From the NCBI RefSeq assembly GCF_042477335.2, contig NC_091247.1:40227501-40291500 (forward strand): a stretch of DNA of 64,000 nt, in the 5' to 3' direction. Below the pieces are notes generated by a model. That model did no database searches. It was not told the DNA's origin and worked only from the letters and a program-made list of their open reading frames with translations. Position numbers and translations under genes: made by a program. Positions 10,695-22,019 of this stretch are shown here, in pieces. Source of the DNA: Ovis canadensis (lineage: Eukaryota > Chordata > Mammalia > Artiodactyla > Bovidae). Every line of letters begins with the position of its first letter. The first letter of the stretch is position 1.

Positions 10695-11505
10695 TTAGTT
10701 TCTGCTGTACAACACTTATGGAAATTTATCCCCAAAATGTGTGTTTATTAAAACGTAAAACAAAACACTTTATCTATAACACGGCAGAGCACGGCTATGT
10801 TTATTATGCTTATTAAACAGTAGGTTTATTAGTCAAAAGTTGTATAATTAGCTTTATTACATGCATCAACTTTACATTTAGTACCCATGAATGCTGACTT
10901 CCTAGAAGAAATATCTGGCTTTTTATAAAGTGAGGAAATCATCTTGTAGAGTCAATAAATAATACGTGCTTCCCCTGCCCACCACGAGTTCATTCTGTAA
11001 GTGCTGATTATAATGTGAAGCATTTCTTAAGTAAGGACTTCTTTATGCCATTACTTAACTTCCTGCAAATATTCTAGAATTTTCCCCTACCTTTCTTACT
11101 CCGAATTTGCATGGGATAGTTATTGCTCTCACAAGCTATTTCTGCATGAACAAGCTGATGAGCAAGAGGCCTCCACCTGCCCACTGTGGGCACCGTGGAC
11201 CACATAGCCACACAAACAACATTAAATCAACAGTGCAGTCAAGAGAGACTCACAGTTCTCCTTCACCAGAAGGCTGAAGACATACTTCCGGCTCCTCATT
11301 TTAAATCTTCTTCCACTTCTCTGGTTGGTCTGTAGACTGAAAAAAAAAAAAAATACACGTTGAGAATTATGTTTTATTTGGTGGATTGCTATGGACTCCA
11401 GCCCCAGGGGGCAGCCTCTGAGATAGCTCTGAGGGACTGCTCTGAAGAAGTAGTAAGGGAGGAGCCAGGATACAGAGGAGTTTTGCAACAAAAACCAGGT
11501 TGTCG

Positions 11506-11933
11506 AACTTCCCTGGTGATCTAGTGGTTAAGAATTCTCCTGCCAACGTGTGGGATGGGGTATCGATCCTTGGTCTGGGAAGATCCCACTTTCTGTGTAG
11601 CCACTAGGCTGGGGCACCACGACTGCTGAACCTTTGCTCTTGTGCCCTCCAGCTGCAACTGCGCCCTCCAACTGCAACTGCGCCCTCCAGCTGCAACTGC
11701 TGAAGCCCACGTGCTCTAGTGCCTGAGTGCTGCATTGAAGTCCTCTCACAACTACCGTGCCCACAGCTGCTGAAGCTCACGTGCCTAAAGCCTGTGCTCT
11801 CCAACAAGAGAAGCCACTGCAATGACAGGCCTGCACACAACCAGGGGGTAGTCCCTGCTTGCCTCAACTAGAGAAAGTCTGGGGGCAACCAAGACTTAGC
11901 TCAGTCAAACATTAAAAAAGCAAAACAAACAAA
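11506..11933 (+). mobile_element. CHR-type tRNA SINE with internal minisatellite
   Basis: It starts with aacttccctggtgatctagtgg, a tRNA-like head whose B-box is near 11562, continues with the CHR body and ends in an A-rich tail (gcaaaacaaacaaaaaac). Imperfect target-site repeats (ccaggttgtcg and acgggttgttgg) flank it. It is longer than usual because of an internal 19-bp tandem repeat. Confidence 0.7.
11644..11700. repeat. 19-bp minisatellite, 3 copies
   Basis: Three adjacent copies of GCCCTCCAGCTGCAACTGC lie at 11644..11662, 11663..11681 and 11682..11700. The middle copy differs by one base (A for G). The array sits within the body of a CHR-type SINE. Confidence 0.9.
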
Positions 11934-12934
11934 AAACGGGTTGTTGGAGCATCAAAAGATTGCTGTTGATTAAAGAAAACCAGACATCTTAAATTAATGG
12001 ATTTAGCACTTTTTTTTGTATGAGAGGATACAGTAGTCACTAAAATCATCTCTTTGATAAGCACCTTAACTATCGAAGGCCAGTGTCCTGTTTTCTCCAT
12101 CCTGAGTTCCCTCAGGGTGAACTCTAGGGGCAGCTGCAGTAGCTGATGGCCACAACACCCTTTGCTTCCTGATATGGCAGGCAACATTCTTCATCCACAG
12201 GCCCTAAGAATGCTCACTCAGGGGCCTTTCGCAGCAAATCAGAATTGTCAGCTCTGGAAGAGGCGTCAGAAACGGCTAAGACCCATGGTTCATTTGGAGA
12301 CAGGCTGGGTTCTGCATCCCCTGACCCTGGCCCAGGGCTCTTCTCCGTGCACTGCCCAAGGAAGCCACTCTACACTCCAGTCCCCTGGAACCAGGACACC
12401 ACCTCTCAGGCCTCAAGCCAGAAGCTGAGATCAGGTGAGCGAACCACACCACGCTCAGAGGCGTTAAGAGTGAGCAGGAAGTGACTGGAGGAAGAAAGGC
12501 AGAGGCTTGGTGCTTAGCACCTGCAGATAAGTGAGTGTTTGACCTGGGCTGAACACACTGCTTATCTGGTGAGAGATAACAGTCACACTCCTGTGCTGTG
12601 GGAAGAAGCTGGCCTGGTCCTCACGGCCACTGAACAGCAGACTCGGAAGGATAGACAAGGGGAGACTGTTAGCACCCACCCAGGGGGGCCCTGAACTCCT
12701 CGGAGGGCTCAGGAGGGGAGTCCTGGCAGCTAGGCTCCTTACTTATGTGTGAAGGGCCATCGGGCGTGCACTGGACTTCCCAAATCTGCTCAGTAAAGCT
12801 TCTAAGCCTCATCCTATTTCTCACTGTTCAGGCTCCCGAAGCTGAAGAAAGCTGTGAAGAATGAACCCAGAGGGGAAAAAACACCATTAGTTTGTCTCTG
12901 GAGAAACTTGACCCAGGTAACATAAAAATAATCA

Positions 12935-13135
12935 CATTGACAATAATCACAGCTAATATTTACTGCTTAGTAACTATGTGGCAGGCACCATACTGTCTCC
13001 CCGTTCGCAGTAACTTGTTCACTCTTCACCACAAAACTTGGAGGTCAGCACTGTTGCTGTGGAGATTTGCAGCTGAACAACAGGCTTCAAGAGGTTAGGA
13101 GGTTTACCCAAAGCCCCGCGGCCAGGAAGCAGGAG
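12935..13135 (-). repeat. MIR SINE, antisense
   Basis: The order 'taatatttactgctt', 'ggcaggcaccatac', 'ggaggtcagcactgttgc', 'ggaggtttacccaaagcc' and 'ggaagcaggagc' is that of a MIR in reverse (core complement cttgcccaaggtcaca). It is strongly diverged. Confidence 0.55.
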
Positions 13136-13189
13136 CTCCAGGAGTACAGAAACGCGGTTTGGGGTGGGGGTGGGATGAATTGGGAAATT

Positions 13190-13613
13190 GGGATCAACAC
13201 ATATACACTATTGATGCTATGTATAAAATAGATAACTAATGAGAATATACTGGAACTCTACTCAGTGGTATGTGGTGACCTAAATGGGAAGAAAATCCGA
13301 AAAGAGGAGAATTGTGTATATGCATAGCTGATTCCCTGGTGGCTCAGATGGCAAAGAATCTGCCGGCAACGTGGGATACCTGGGTTTGATTGCTGGGTTG
13401 GGAAGATCCCCTGGAGAAGGAAATGGCTACCCACTCCAGTATTCTTGCCTGGAGAATTCCATGGACAGAGGAGCCTGTCAGTCCCCAGTCCATGGGGTCA
13501 CAAAGAGTCGGACACGACTGAACAACTTTCACTTTCACAGCTGATTCACTTTGCTGTACAACCGAAAGTAACACGACATTGTAAAGCAATTATACGCCAA
13601 TAAAAATTAATTT
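13190..13613 (+). repeat. L1 3' end interrupted by a Bov-tA
   Basis: L1 3' UTR text (atatacactattgatgctatgtataaaatagataact) continues after the SINE with 'gctgattcactttgctgtac ... cgccaataaaaattaattt', the usual L1 3' terminus. Confidence 0.75.
13334..13535 (+). mobile_element. Bov-tA SINE inside L1
   Basis: A tRNA-like head (ccctggtggctcagatgg) and BovA body ending in gagtcggacacgactgaac. An 11-bp target-site repeat CA(T/C)AGCTGATT occurs at 13323..13333 and 13536..13546 with one mismatch, so the SINE is younger than the L1. Confidence 0.88.
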
Positions 13614-13679
13614 AACAAATTACAATGTAATTTACCTACTTTTAAAGAGGCTCCCTCTACACTACAATGGAAATGAATC

Positions 13680-13800
13680 AGACAAAAAAAGAATATAGAC
13701 ATATACGTATATATAATTGAACCACTTTTCTGTACAGTTGAAACTAACACAATATTGTAAATCAACTATCCTTCAATTTTAAAAAATGATTTAAAAAAGA
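13680..13800 (+). repeat. L1 3' end fragment
   Basis: The text 'aattgaaccacttttctgtacagttgaaactaacacaatattgtaaatcaac' is a ruminant L1 3' terminus, directly after the 13.2-13.6 kb copy. Confidence 0.7.
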
Positions 13801-14310
13801 AATAAATGTAGCTTGTCCATCTCTGGAACCCAGACTCTGAACTTCATCTTTTCGATGCATCGGTGAAAGCTGCTGATGCATTTGGGAGGAGTTCGGTGGG
13901 GGGAGGAGCGGGCAAGGAGCACTGTAAGGGGAGGAGGGGAGAAGGAAAAGCACCGCTCACAGGTGGGCTGGGCAGCACTTTCCACCACACATAACAACAG
14001 TCCACGCCCAGGGTTACCTCCTTCATCAGTGACAGAAGCCCAGTCTTTATCACAGCCCATAATGAAGATTACATTTGCCAGCCTCTCCTTCAGGTAGGTA
14101 TGCCCACCATAGGGTAGGGGTAGGGGACCCTGAGGAAGGGGGTAGAGCCTAGAGGATGAGGAGCCTGAGTCCTGAAGACCTCGGAGCCCCCAAGTCCGCA
14201 CAGTCTATTTACCGCGTCTGCTTCTACCTGAAGACTAATGAACGTGTTTCTTGTTTAAGCCAGTGACAGCTTGAGATTCTCTTGTATGTGTGGATATTAG
14301 CGCTAACTGC

Positions 14311-14460
14311 TAACTTTCACCCACTTTTTACAAAGGGGGACTCAGGCTCAGAATGAGTAAGTATCTTAACCAAAGTTGTGTATTACCTGGCAGAGTTCAG
14401 ATTTGATTGTCCATCTGATCCTAGAGTTTCTTTCTTCTTAGCACAGTCTATACTAGCAAA
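14311..14460 (-). repeat. MIR SINE, antisense (diverged)
   Basis: Reverse MIR-like order: 'ttttacaaagggggactcaggctcagaatgagtaagtatctt', then 'ggcagagttcagatttga'. Confidence 0.4.
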
Positions 14461-14599
14461 AGGAACAGCAACATGCACGATTTAGCGCTTTACATTTTGA
14501 AAACTTTTTTTTAATATCTTGAAAACATTTAAAAATACATTAGGCAATGTGTATGGTTTGGGATTTAGGATCTGCAAGCAACAGAAATGGATTCTCCAT

Positions 14600-14797
14600 C
14601 AGAAGTCCCCAGCCTCTGGGGTCTGAGATGCCTGATGATCTGAGGTGGATCTGATGTAATAATAATAGAAATAGAGTGCACAATAAATGTTATGTGTTTG
14701 AATCACCCCAAAACCACCCACCACCCACCCCCTGGACCTGCCGGCTGTGGTCTTCCGTGAAGCTGGTCCCTGGTGCCAAAACATTTGGGGACTGCTG
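14600..14797. mobile_element. hAT-type non-autonomous DNA transposon
   Basis: Imperfect terminal inverted repeats CAGAAGTCCCCAGC at the left and its complement form ending TTGGGGACTGCTG at the right bound a 198-bp element. Candidate 8-bp target sites TTCTCCAT and CTCTAGAT flank it (5 of 8 matching). The internal 'gtgaagctggtccctggtgcc' is typical of an old mammalian hAT family. Confidence 0.55.
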
Positions 14798-14845
14798 CTC
14801 TAGATAACTTATACTAAAGAGCACTCTACTGGGAGGATTTGGGGG

Positions 14846-15130
14846 TGGGTATCAGTTAGTGTTCAACCAGAGAAGCAGAGTGACTGCGGGCTTATTACAA
14901 GGGTTTGACATGCAATTGTGGGAACTGGTTAAGCTGGTTAAGTAGTCTGTAAGGCTGCTGTCCTCCAGGTCTGATGCTGGAGCTTGGTGTCCACAGGGCA
15001 GACGGGGACCAAAAAACCTGTCTACACGCATCTGCAGTCTTGGTTGCCCAGCTGCTGGCCTGCTTCTCTGCCGACGTAGCCTGACTTCAATGTGGGAACT
15101 ACTGCAACCTTCATCTTGGTTGGAATTTTG
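14846..15130. repeat. Ancient mammalian repeat, unclassified
   Basis: It starts 'gtatcagttagtgttcaaccagagaagcagag', a signature of an old mammalian interspersed family, followed by diverged sequence. No coding potential is recognised. Confidence 0.3.
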
Positions 15131-15215
15131 GGCCTTGTTGATGAAAATAATTAATAAATCAATAAATAAGAATTCTATAGTAGAAATGGGAGCATTTTAT
15201 TTGAGCTAACTGAGG

Positions 15216-15434
15216 ACTACGTGCTTGCGCTCAGTCGTGTCTGACTCTTTGTGACCCTTTGGACTGTGGCTCACCGGGCTCCTCTGTCCATGGGACTTTT
15301 CAGGTAAGAATCCCACAGTGGGTTGCCATTTCCTGCTCCAGAGGATCTTCCCAACCCAGGGACTGAACCTACACCTCCTTTATCTCCTGGGTTGCAGGCA
15401 GATCCTTTACCAGCTGAGCCATCAGGGAAGCCCA
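15216..15434 (-). mobile_element. Bov-tA SINE, antisense
   Basis: BovA unit in reverse (gtgtctgactctttgtgaccc ... ccatttcctgctcc) followed by the reverse tRNA head ending accagctgagccatcagggaagccc. It interrupts the LTR-like fragment at 15165..15660. Confidence 0.85.
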
Positions 15435-15681
15435 AGGGTTATAGTCTGGAGACAGCTCTCAGATGACTGAGGAACTCCTCCAGAGAAGCACGATTTCCAG
15501 CATGGTTCTATATCTGTCAGAACAAAGAACACTAAATAAATCAGGTACACATTCCATCAAGATGTCAGAAAAGCCAGATCAGCACGTACACAGTGAGTCA
15601 CCACTATATTTTACATGGACATTCTTTACTTTTGGTCAATGTGCCCTTTTCTCTAATAATTGAGGCAGATGTACAGTGCAT

Positions 15682-16690
15682 GCTTCAGTTCAGTTCAGTC
15701 GTTGAGTCATGTCCAACTCTTGGCGACCCCATGGACTGCAGCTCACCAGGCTTCTCTGTTCATCACCAACTCCCAGAGCTTGCTCGAACTCATGTCCATT
15801 GCATCAGTGATGCCTTCCAACCATCTCGTCCTCTGTCATCTCCTTTTCCTCCTGCCTCCAATCTTTCCCAGCATCAGGGTCTTTTCCAATGAGTCAGTTC
15901 TTTGCATCAGGTGGCCAAAGTATTGGAGTTTCAGCTTCAGCATCAGTCCTTCCAATGAATATTCAGGATTGATTTCCTTTAGGATTGGCTGGTTGGATCT
16001 CCTTGCAGTCCAAGGGACTCTCAAGAGTCTTCTCCAACATCACAGTTCAAAAGCATCAATTCTTTGGCGCTCAGCTTTCTCTATAGTCCAACTCTCACAT
16101 CCATACATGACTACTGGAAAAACCATAGCCTTGACTAGACAGACCTTTGTTGGCAAAGTAATGTCTCTGCTTTTTTATATGCTGTCTAGGTTTGTCATAG
16201 CTTTTCTTCCAAGGAGCAAGTGTCTTTTAATTTCATGGCTGCAGTCACCATCTGCAGTGATGTTGGAGCTCCCCCAAAATAAAGTCTGTTTCCACTGTTT
16301 CTCTATCTATTTGCCATGAAGTGATGGGACTGAATGCCATGATCTTAGTTTTCTGAATGTTGAGTTTTAAGCCAACATTTTCACCGTCCTCCTTCACTTT
16401 CATCAAGAGGCTCTTTAGTTCCTCTTCACTTTCTGCCATATGGGTGGTGTCATCTGCATATCTGAGGTTATCGATATCTCTCCCAGCAATCTTGATTCCA
16501 GCCCAGCATTTCGAATGATGTACTCTGCGTATAAGTTAAATAAGCAGAGTGACAACATACAGCCTTGATGTACTCCTTTCCCTATTTGGAACCAGTCTGT
16601 GTTTCCATGTCTGATTCTAACTGTTGCTTCTTGACCTGCATACAGATTCCCATCTCTTTAAGAATTTTCCACACTTTGTTGCTTGAAAGG
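15682..16690 (-). mobile_element. BovB LINE, 1-kb 3' portion
   Basis: The 3' end lies at the left with the tandem tail ttcagttcagttcagtc. Reading leftward on the minus strand, fragments of the RTE RT thumb and C-terminus appear ([35 protein letters not shown]). A deletion near 16650 relative to the 45-kb copy removes the 'ggcaggtcaggtggtctgg' section. Frames are interrupted. Confidence 0.9.
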
Positions 16691-17793
16691 CCACAAACAG
16701 GCTGTTTTAGTTGACATGAAATTCAACTGAGCTCATTGATAAGCCAGAATAACTTTCTCAGACCTCAGTATGTGAACTTTTCTTCTATCAGCCTGAGTCC
16801 TAAGATGGGAGCACCCCTGCTCCCTGATCATTCTGGTTAGCTCAGGAGGGGCTGGGCCCAGCCAGGCCAGTGCAGTGAGCCTTGGTCCCCAGATATCTGG
16901 CTCCATATCCCATGTTCCTTCTCCTACAAGCAGGCTAAATGACTCAGGTGACAATGAATCATTACTTAGAGCAGAGAGATCCCCTAGGTTTAACTGAGCT
17001 TTTGCCACACTTGATTCCCAATTGACAGGTTCTACAGGTCCCCATGGAGATTAAAAAGGAATTTTATTTGCTGTCTTCATTTACTAGGAAAAGTGGGATT
17101 TGGCTGGGGACTCAGCTTACTTGTCAGACGCTTTATGTAACATTTGTCACCAGGAGGGCTCAAGCCCTTGCCAGGATCCCTCCAGGAAATGTGAAGCGAG
17201 TCACTCCTTGTTTCATATTGAAACTCTAACTAAAAACCTTAATTTATCTACTTAAAAAATAATTGTAATATATAGTGGAACTATATGTAACCTTGTCCTG
17301 TATTTTCCAAGTCTCCTGTAAATATGTTATCATATTTTCATAATTTAAAAAAATTTTTAAAAGGGAAAAAAAGAAAGTCACTCCTGCTTGATCCTTACCA
17401 GGGATGGGAGAGGCTCAGCTGCCAATAAAGGTCTATCAATCTTCAGAGGGCTACGGGCACCACATTTATTCAAGAGCAAATATGGATCGTTAGGCAAAGC
17501 CGACTGTAAGTTAGAACAGTAGTCTCTTGATTGTGCTGTTGATATTCATCACTGTAATAAAATTGTCTAATTGAAAAAGTCCATATTGACAAACCAAAAA
17601 GAAGTGCATTGATTTAATCGTAGTTTTGAATTATTAACTCTACAAATTTTTATTCCATGGAGCTGTCACATTTTTCATCAGGCAGGTCATCTCTTAAAGG
17701 GGGCCAAAGGTTTATCTTGGAAAATTCCTGAGACTGGAAGATAAGGAAGTTTTGTGGCTCCCAAGAAAAGCTGTTTTGTTTTTTGTATGCAGT

Positions 17794-17794
<1 letters not shown>

Positions 17795-17838
<44 letters not shown>
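17795..17838. repeat. (GT)22 microsatellite
   Basis: An uninterrupted run of 22 GT dinucleotides. Its length and purity make it a likely length-polymorphic marker. Confidence 0.97.
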
Positions 17839-17840
<2 letters not shown>

Positions 17841-18120
17841 ATAGACTGATCTCCTTAGATGATCTGAGCCAAAGAGATGGGAATGTTAAGTTTGCTTGGT
17901 CAGTCCTGTGGACTATCACTTATGGGCAAGAAAGGATGGGGAGTCAGTGTATTACTACAAGCTCACATACCTGGTGGCTCTGACCCTGTAAGGACAGCCC
18001 AGTTTGGGGATGGGCAAGGGCACTGTGGTGATTATCCATAGCAGTTGACTGGGCTCATCATAGTAAGTACTCAGTAAAGACTGGCTTATTGGTTAAATGT
18101 TTGGAAGCAATGGTGTCATT

Positions 18121-18600
18121 TAGAGATTGCATTCGGTTGCACGTAACAAAGACCCAGAAAGTCCTGGGTTTATTCTCAGCACGATGGCAGTCAAGATGAA
18201 AGCAGCCTAGGGTTGCAGGGCAGAGCTCCAGGATGCTGCCTCCCTTCTTCTCCACAGTGCCTGTACGTGGCTTCCCTTCTAATCGCTTCATGGTCCAGGA
18301 CGGCTACTGGGATGCTAGCCATCTAACCACTATGCGGGTCGGAGGGAGAAACAAAGGCAGAAGAACCAAAAGACGCGTAACTTCCAGGAAGCAGCATTTC
18401 AGAACGCTCCACACACCACTTGCATTCACAGTTCTGTGGCCAGAAGCTAGCCCCGTGATCATATTTAACTGAAAGTGGGGCAGTGAAATGCAGTTTTTCG
18501 TTAGGTATACCACCACTCTGAAACTAAAAAAGGAATCCCTTACTAAGGAATTAGACGAAAATGGATATTGTGCTGGTGTTAGTATCAATAGTTTCTGTCA
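18121..18600. repeat. Ancient mammalian repeat, unclassified
   Basis: The block 'gcattcggttgcacgtaacaaagac ... cacagttctgtggccagaagctagcc ... ggaatcccttactaaggaa' follows the order of a long old mammalian repeat. It is probably related to 8530..9060. The small ORFs in it are not conserved proteins. Confidence 0.35.
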
Positions 18601-18739
18601 CAAACACTGTTACATTAGCATGGTTTGGGGAAGAGATGAATTGGTGACATCCATTAAAATGTGAAATATTCATAGCCTTTAAACCCCCAAATTTATTTTT
18701 TAAATCCTTTCTATAGGTTATTCTCACATATGTACACAC

Positions 18740-19310
18740 ATATACACATGACTATTATATCACTGTACTATTTATATAAGCAAATTGGAAATAACCTAAA
18801 TGTCCATTGACTACTAAATTGTTAAAAAACACTGCGATACTATTATGGAGTAGTATGCAGCTATGAAAAAGAATGAGGCAACTCTAAGTATTGAGATGGA
18901 TTATGTGCATGCTAAATTGCTTCAGCTGCGTCTGACTCTGCGCTCCTATGGACCATAGCCCGCCAGGCTCCTCTGTCAATGGGATGCTCCAGGCAAGAAT
19001 ACTGGAGTGGGTTGTCATGCCCTCCTCTAGGGGATCTTCCAGACCCAGGGATTAAACCCACATCTCTTCTGTCTCCTGCATTGGCAGGTGAGTTCTTTAC
19101 CACTAGTGCCACCTGGGAGGCTCCCTGGGATGGACTATGATGTGTTCTTAAACCAAAAGGCAAGCTTCAGGATATTATACATCTTGTAATAAGTATAATA
19201 TGATTCCATTAGTAACACTGTATTGTATATGTTCCTGGAAATGTATCAGAGTCTTTGTAGACAGAGAAATGAGCCTGTATAATTTGAAAGAGTTGCCAGA
19301 AATGCTAAAA
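18740..19310 (+). repeat. Old L1 3' fragment split by a SINE
   Basis: The text 'aataacctaaatgtccattga ... actattatggagtagtatgcagctatgaaaaagaatgag' is L1M-type 3' ORF2/UTR sequence on the + strand. It resumes after the SINE at about 19129. Confidence 0.6.
18906..19128 (-). mobile_element. Bov-tA SINE, antisense, inside L1
   Basis: BovA unit and tRNA head in reverse. An 11-bp target-site duplication GATGGA(T/C)TATG lies at 18895..18905 and 19129..19139 with one mismatch. Confidence 0.88.
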
Positions 19311-19601
19311 ATCAGTTAACAACTGTGAGCTGAACTCCTGATTAAAATAAAAGAATCAAGTCTGTGGTCAGAGAAAGTGGAACCAATCTGGTTTCCAGAA
19401 GAATTCTGCTGGGACCAAGTCTGCACCAGGATGTTGGATGGGCTAATCAGATGTGAAGTCTTTGCAGCACATTTTAAGGGTGAAACTGGAATGCTGCTGG
19501 CAGAATGGTGAACAGATGCCCTGATGTGACATTCTGATGGCATTAGTGTGGGATAATAATAGGCTTTGTAATATACTGAACTCTCACAAGAAACAGAGGG
19601 A

Positions 19602-19730
19602 GGGAATTCCCTGGCAGTCCAGTGATTAGGACACTGTATTTCTACTGTAAGGGGCACAGGTTTGATCCCTAGTTCAAACTAGTTGGGGAACTAAGATCTC
19701 AAACGCCTCAAGGCAGGGTCAAAAAAATAC
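19602..19730 (+). mobile_element. tRNA-derived SINE (CHR type) with 13-bp TSD
   Basis: The tRNA-like head gaattccctggcagtccagtg has its B-box near 19660. The 3' part is ctaagatctcaaacgcc and a short A-rich tail. TSD AGAAACAGA(G/A)GGA at 19589..19601 and 19731..19743. Confidence 0.8.
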
Positions 19731-19987
19731 AGAAACAGAAGGAAATTTCCAGCAATAACAAAACAATAGGACATGCAGATACTTGCATAGTGAGCTAAAA
19801 CTAGAATCAAGGGAGAAAAGCAAACTGCAAGTCTTGGAGGATCAATGTCAGTGTCAGCCTCAAATGCAGGGGTTGGAAGCTAAGCCCTGAGCCTGCTGCC
19901 ATACCTCATTATGAAGTTTAAAAGCATCCCCTGTTGGTAGGATACACGACTCCAGGAAAAAGTAAATGGAAATCCCTTTTGGAGGAG

Positions 19988-20190
19988 AGCTCAGTCGTTC
20001 AGTTGTGTCTGACTATTTGTGACCCATGGACTCTAGCCCACCAGGCTTCTCTGTCCATGGGATTCTCCAGGCAAGAATACTGGCGTGGGTTGCCATTTCC
20101 TTCTCCAGGGGATCTTCCTGATCTAAGGATAGAACCTGTGTCTCTTGCATCTCCCACATCTGCAGGAAGTTTCTTTACCACTGTGCCAGG
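19988..20190 (-). mobile_element. Bov-tA SINE, antisense
   Basis: Reverse BovA (gtctgactatttgtgacccatgg) and reverse tRNA head (gatagaacctgtgtctcttgc ... ctttaccactgtgcca). It is diverged. Confidence 0.8.
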
Positions 20191-20279
20191 ACGGTGTCAA
20201 TAATTCAGGATTTCAAGATTCCCACAGATTAAAGACAACTAAATAACAGATCAAAATAAGAAATCACCAAACAGTTCCA

Positions 20280-20430
20280 GTCATGCCACTGCTACTTAAT
20301 TGCTTGTATGACCTTGGGTAAATCACTTAGCCTCTTCAAGCCTCAGTATTCCCACCTTTCAAATAGGGGCAATAAGTTTATAAAAGTTATCAAACTTGTA
20401 GAGCAATTAGTAAATGCTCAGTAAATGCAA
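20280..20430 (+). repeat. MIR SINE
   Basis: The sense MIR core 'atgaccttgggtaaatcacttagcctcttcaagcctcag' is followed by 'gtaaatgctcagtaaatg'. Confidence 0.8.
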
Positions 20431-20802
20431 GAAGTAATTATTATTATTACTTTTATTCCTGGATATCCCTTCCTTCTGGTCACTGTGTGCAATCAAGTCC
20501 ACTGATTAGCATGTATCTGAGTATAATCCACTCAATTGCATCTCTAGGTCCCCAGTGCATCTCAACTTTGATGGCAGCACCCTGACCCTCTCCCTTCCAT
20601 GCCCCTCTCACAAATATAAGCATGAACCATATCCACATGTGGTGTGGTGCAACCAAATATTTTTTTAAAAAAATAAATAATAGTGCATATATGGAGGCTA
20701 AGAAGGGAATCCTAAATGCAAAGGGCCAGAATCTTTGTGTTAGGGTCCAACAGATGTGGCTTATGCTTCAGAATGTTTGTGGATGGTTCTCGCTGACTTT
20801 TG

Positions 20803-21010
20803 GGGGCTTCCCAAGTGGCTCAGTGGTAAAGAATTCTCCTGCCAATACAGGAGATTTGGGTTCCATCACTAGGTCAGGAAGACCCTCTGGAGAAGCAAGT
20901 GGTAACCCACTCCAATATTCTTGCCTGGGAAATCCTAAGGACAGAGGAGACTGGTGGGCTATAGCCCATGGGGTCACGAAGAGTCAGACACGACTTAGCA
21001 ACACAACAAG
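20803..21010 (+). mobile_element. Bov-tA SINE
   Basis: tRNA-like head (ggcttcccaagtggctcagtgg) and BovA body ending agtcagacacgacttagcaac. Confidence 0.87.
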
Positions 21011-21568
21011 GATGAAAAAGTTGACACTGAGAGTATGGCTCGTCTTCAGCCATCAGTCAGGTATTTGCTTTCACATCCAGGGCACTTACAGTTCTGTGCC
21101 CCCAGCACTGTTCACCTAGGCAACCAACCCCCGGCCCCCTGACACACACATCTGGGCATCTCAGCCCTGTTATAGAGGCTCACCATCCTCAGTCACAACC
21201 TTGGGTGATTTAAAACTGCTTCACCATGGTTCCAGAACCCTTTTCCTTTTATTAAAAACCTGGCCCATTGACCCTGTCTATGGACCTATGCTTTAGCCAG
21301 CAAGCACATATGAGTATCTTTCAGGGTAAGGACCTCTAGGGCTTCCATATGTTAATGTTTAGTTGTTGGTTTACAATGAGTCTAGAGCTGAAAACAACAT
21401 AGACGGTGTCTTGGGTAAAATTTCCTGGAAGCAGGGGATCTGAGTGCATATGAGTCACTGATTGGGAGTGCCCATCAGAAAATAAATTAAAAAATAAACA
21501 GGAGACAAGAAAGTCAGATAGGGAAGCAAGACAAGCCTTTGTGTGATCCCTAGGGGTAGACTCTGGAG

Positions 21569-21816
21569 CAGTGCTGTCCGGCAGAAGTTTTTGCAGAGGA
21601 GAATGTTCTATATAACTAGCGCAGTACAGTACAGTTACCACTATCTATGTAGCTCCATTGAGCATTTGAAATACAACTCGCGTAACTGGCATATAATTTT
21701 TAGTTAAATTACATGTGTACTTTAATTAAATAAATCACATAATTTTAAATAAATTACATAATTTTAAATAAAGTATATAATTAAATGTGACTGATGGCTA
21801 CTATTGGACAATTCAG
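21569..21816. mobile_element. hAT DNA transposon relic with 8-bp TSD
   Basis: Terminal inverted repeats are CAGTGCTGTCC at the left and the complement-matching GGACAATTCAG at the right. An 8-bp target site (C/T)TCTGGAG flanks both ends (21561..21568 and 21817..21824). The interior is AT-rich with a repeated 'cataattttaaat' motif. The 8-bp TSD and CAG termini fit the hAT superfamily. Confidence 0.8.
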
Positions 21817-22019
21817 TTCTGGAGTATGAACCTCAAGTCAGAATTGAGAAGAGGGAGTGAGCTTCTTGTGGTCTAATTGATGGTGGGCTGCCCTGGCTTT
21901 GGTGGGAGGGCAGGTAGGGCACGATTTTCCAGGCAACACTGTTAGCAGCGCTTTTCTCTCTACCTTTCTCCTCTTAATCAACAGATGCTCTTCTGTGTCT
22001 GTGAATCTATTTATGTTTT

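Larger units (their letters stand above)
11346..12205 (+). repeat. Ruminant LTR-like repeat split by a SINE
   Basis: Two flanks (about 11346..11505 and 11936..12205) read as one element: 'ttgagaattatgttttattt ... gagatagctctgaggg ... ggagccaggatacagaggag' followed, after the SINE, by 'gcatcaaaagattgctgttg ... ccctcagggtgaactctagg'. I associate this block with a bovid endogenous-retrovirus-type LTR family but cannot name it with certainty. A similar fragment occurs at about 15165..15215 and 15435..15660. Confidence 0.4.

Noticed and set aside
13791-14201. 136-codon minus-strand ORF
   Set aside because: The composition is driven by G/C-rich simple sequence. No recognisable family and no splice context.
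15660-16319. 219-codon plus-strand ORF
   Set aside because: It is the antisense reading of a BovB fragment, not a gene; the same sequence type recurs at 10.4, 45.2 and 56.1 kb.
20622-21119. 165-codon plus-strand ORF
   Set aside because: It runs through a Bov-tA SINE (GSVVKNSPANTGDLGS is a common SINE translation).
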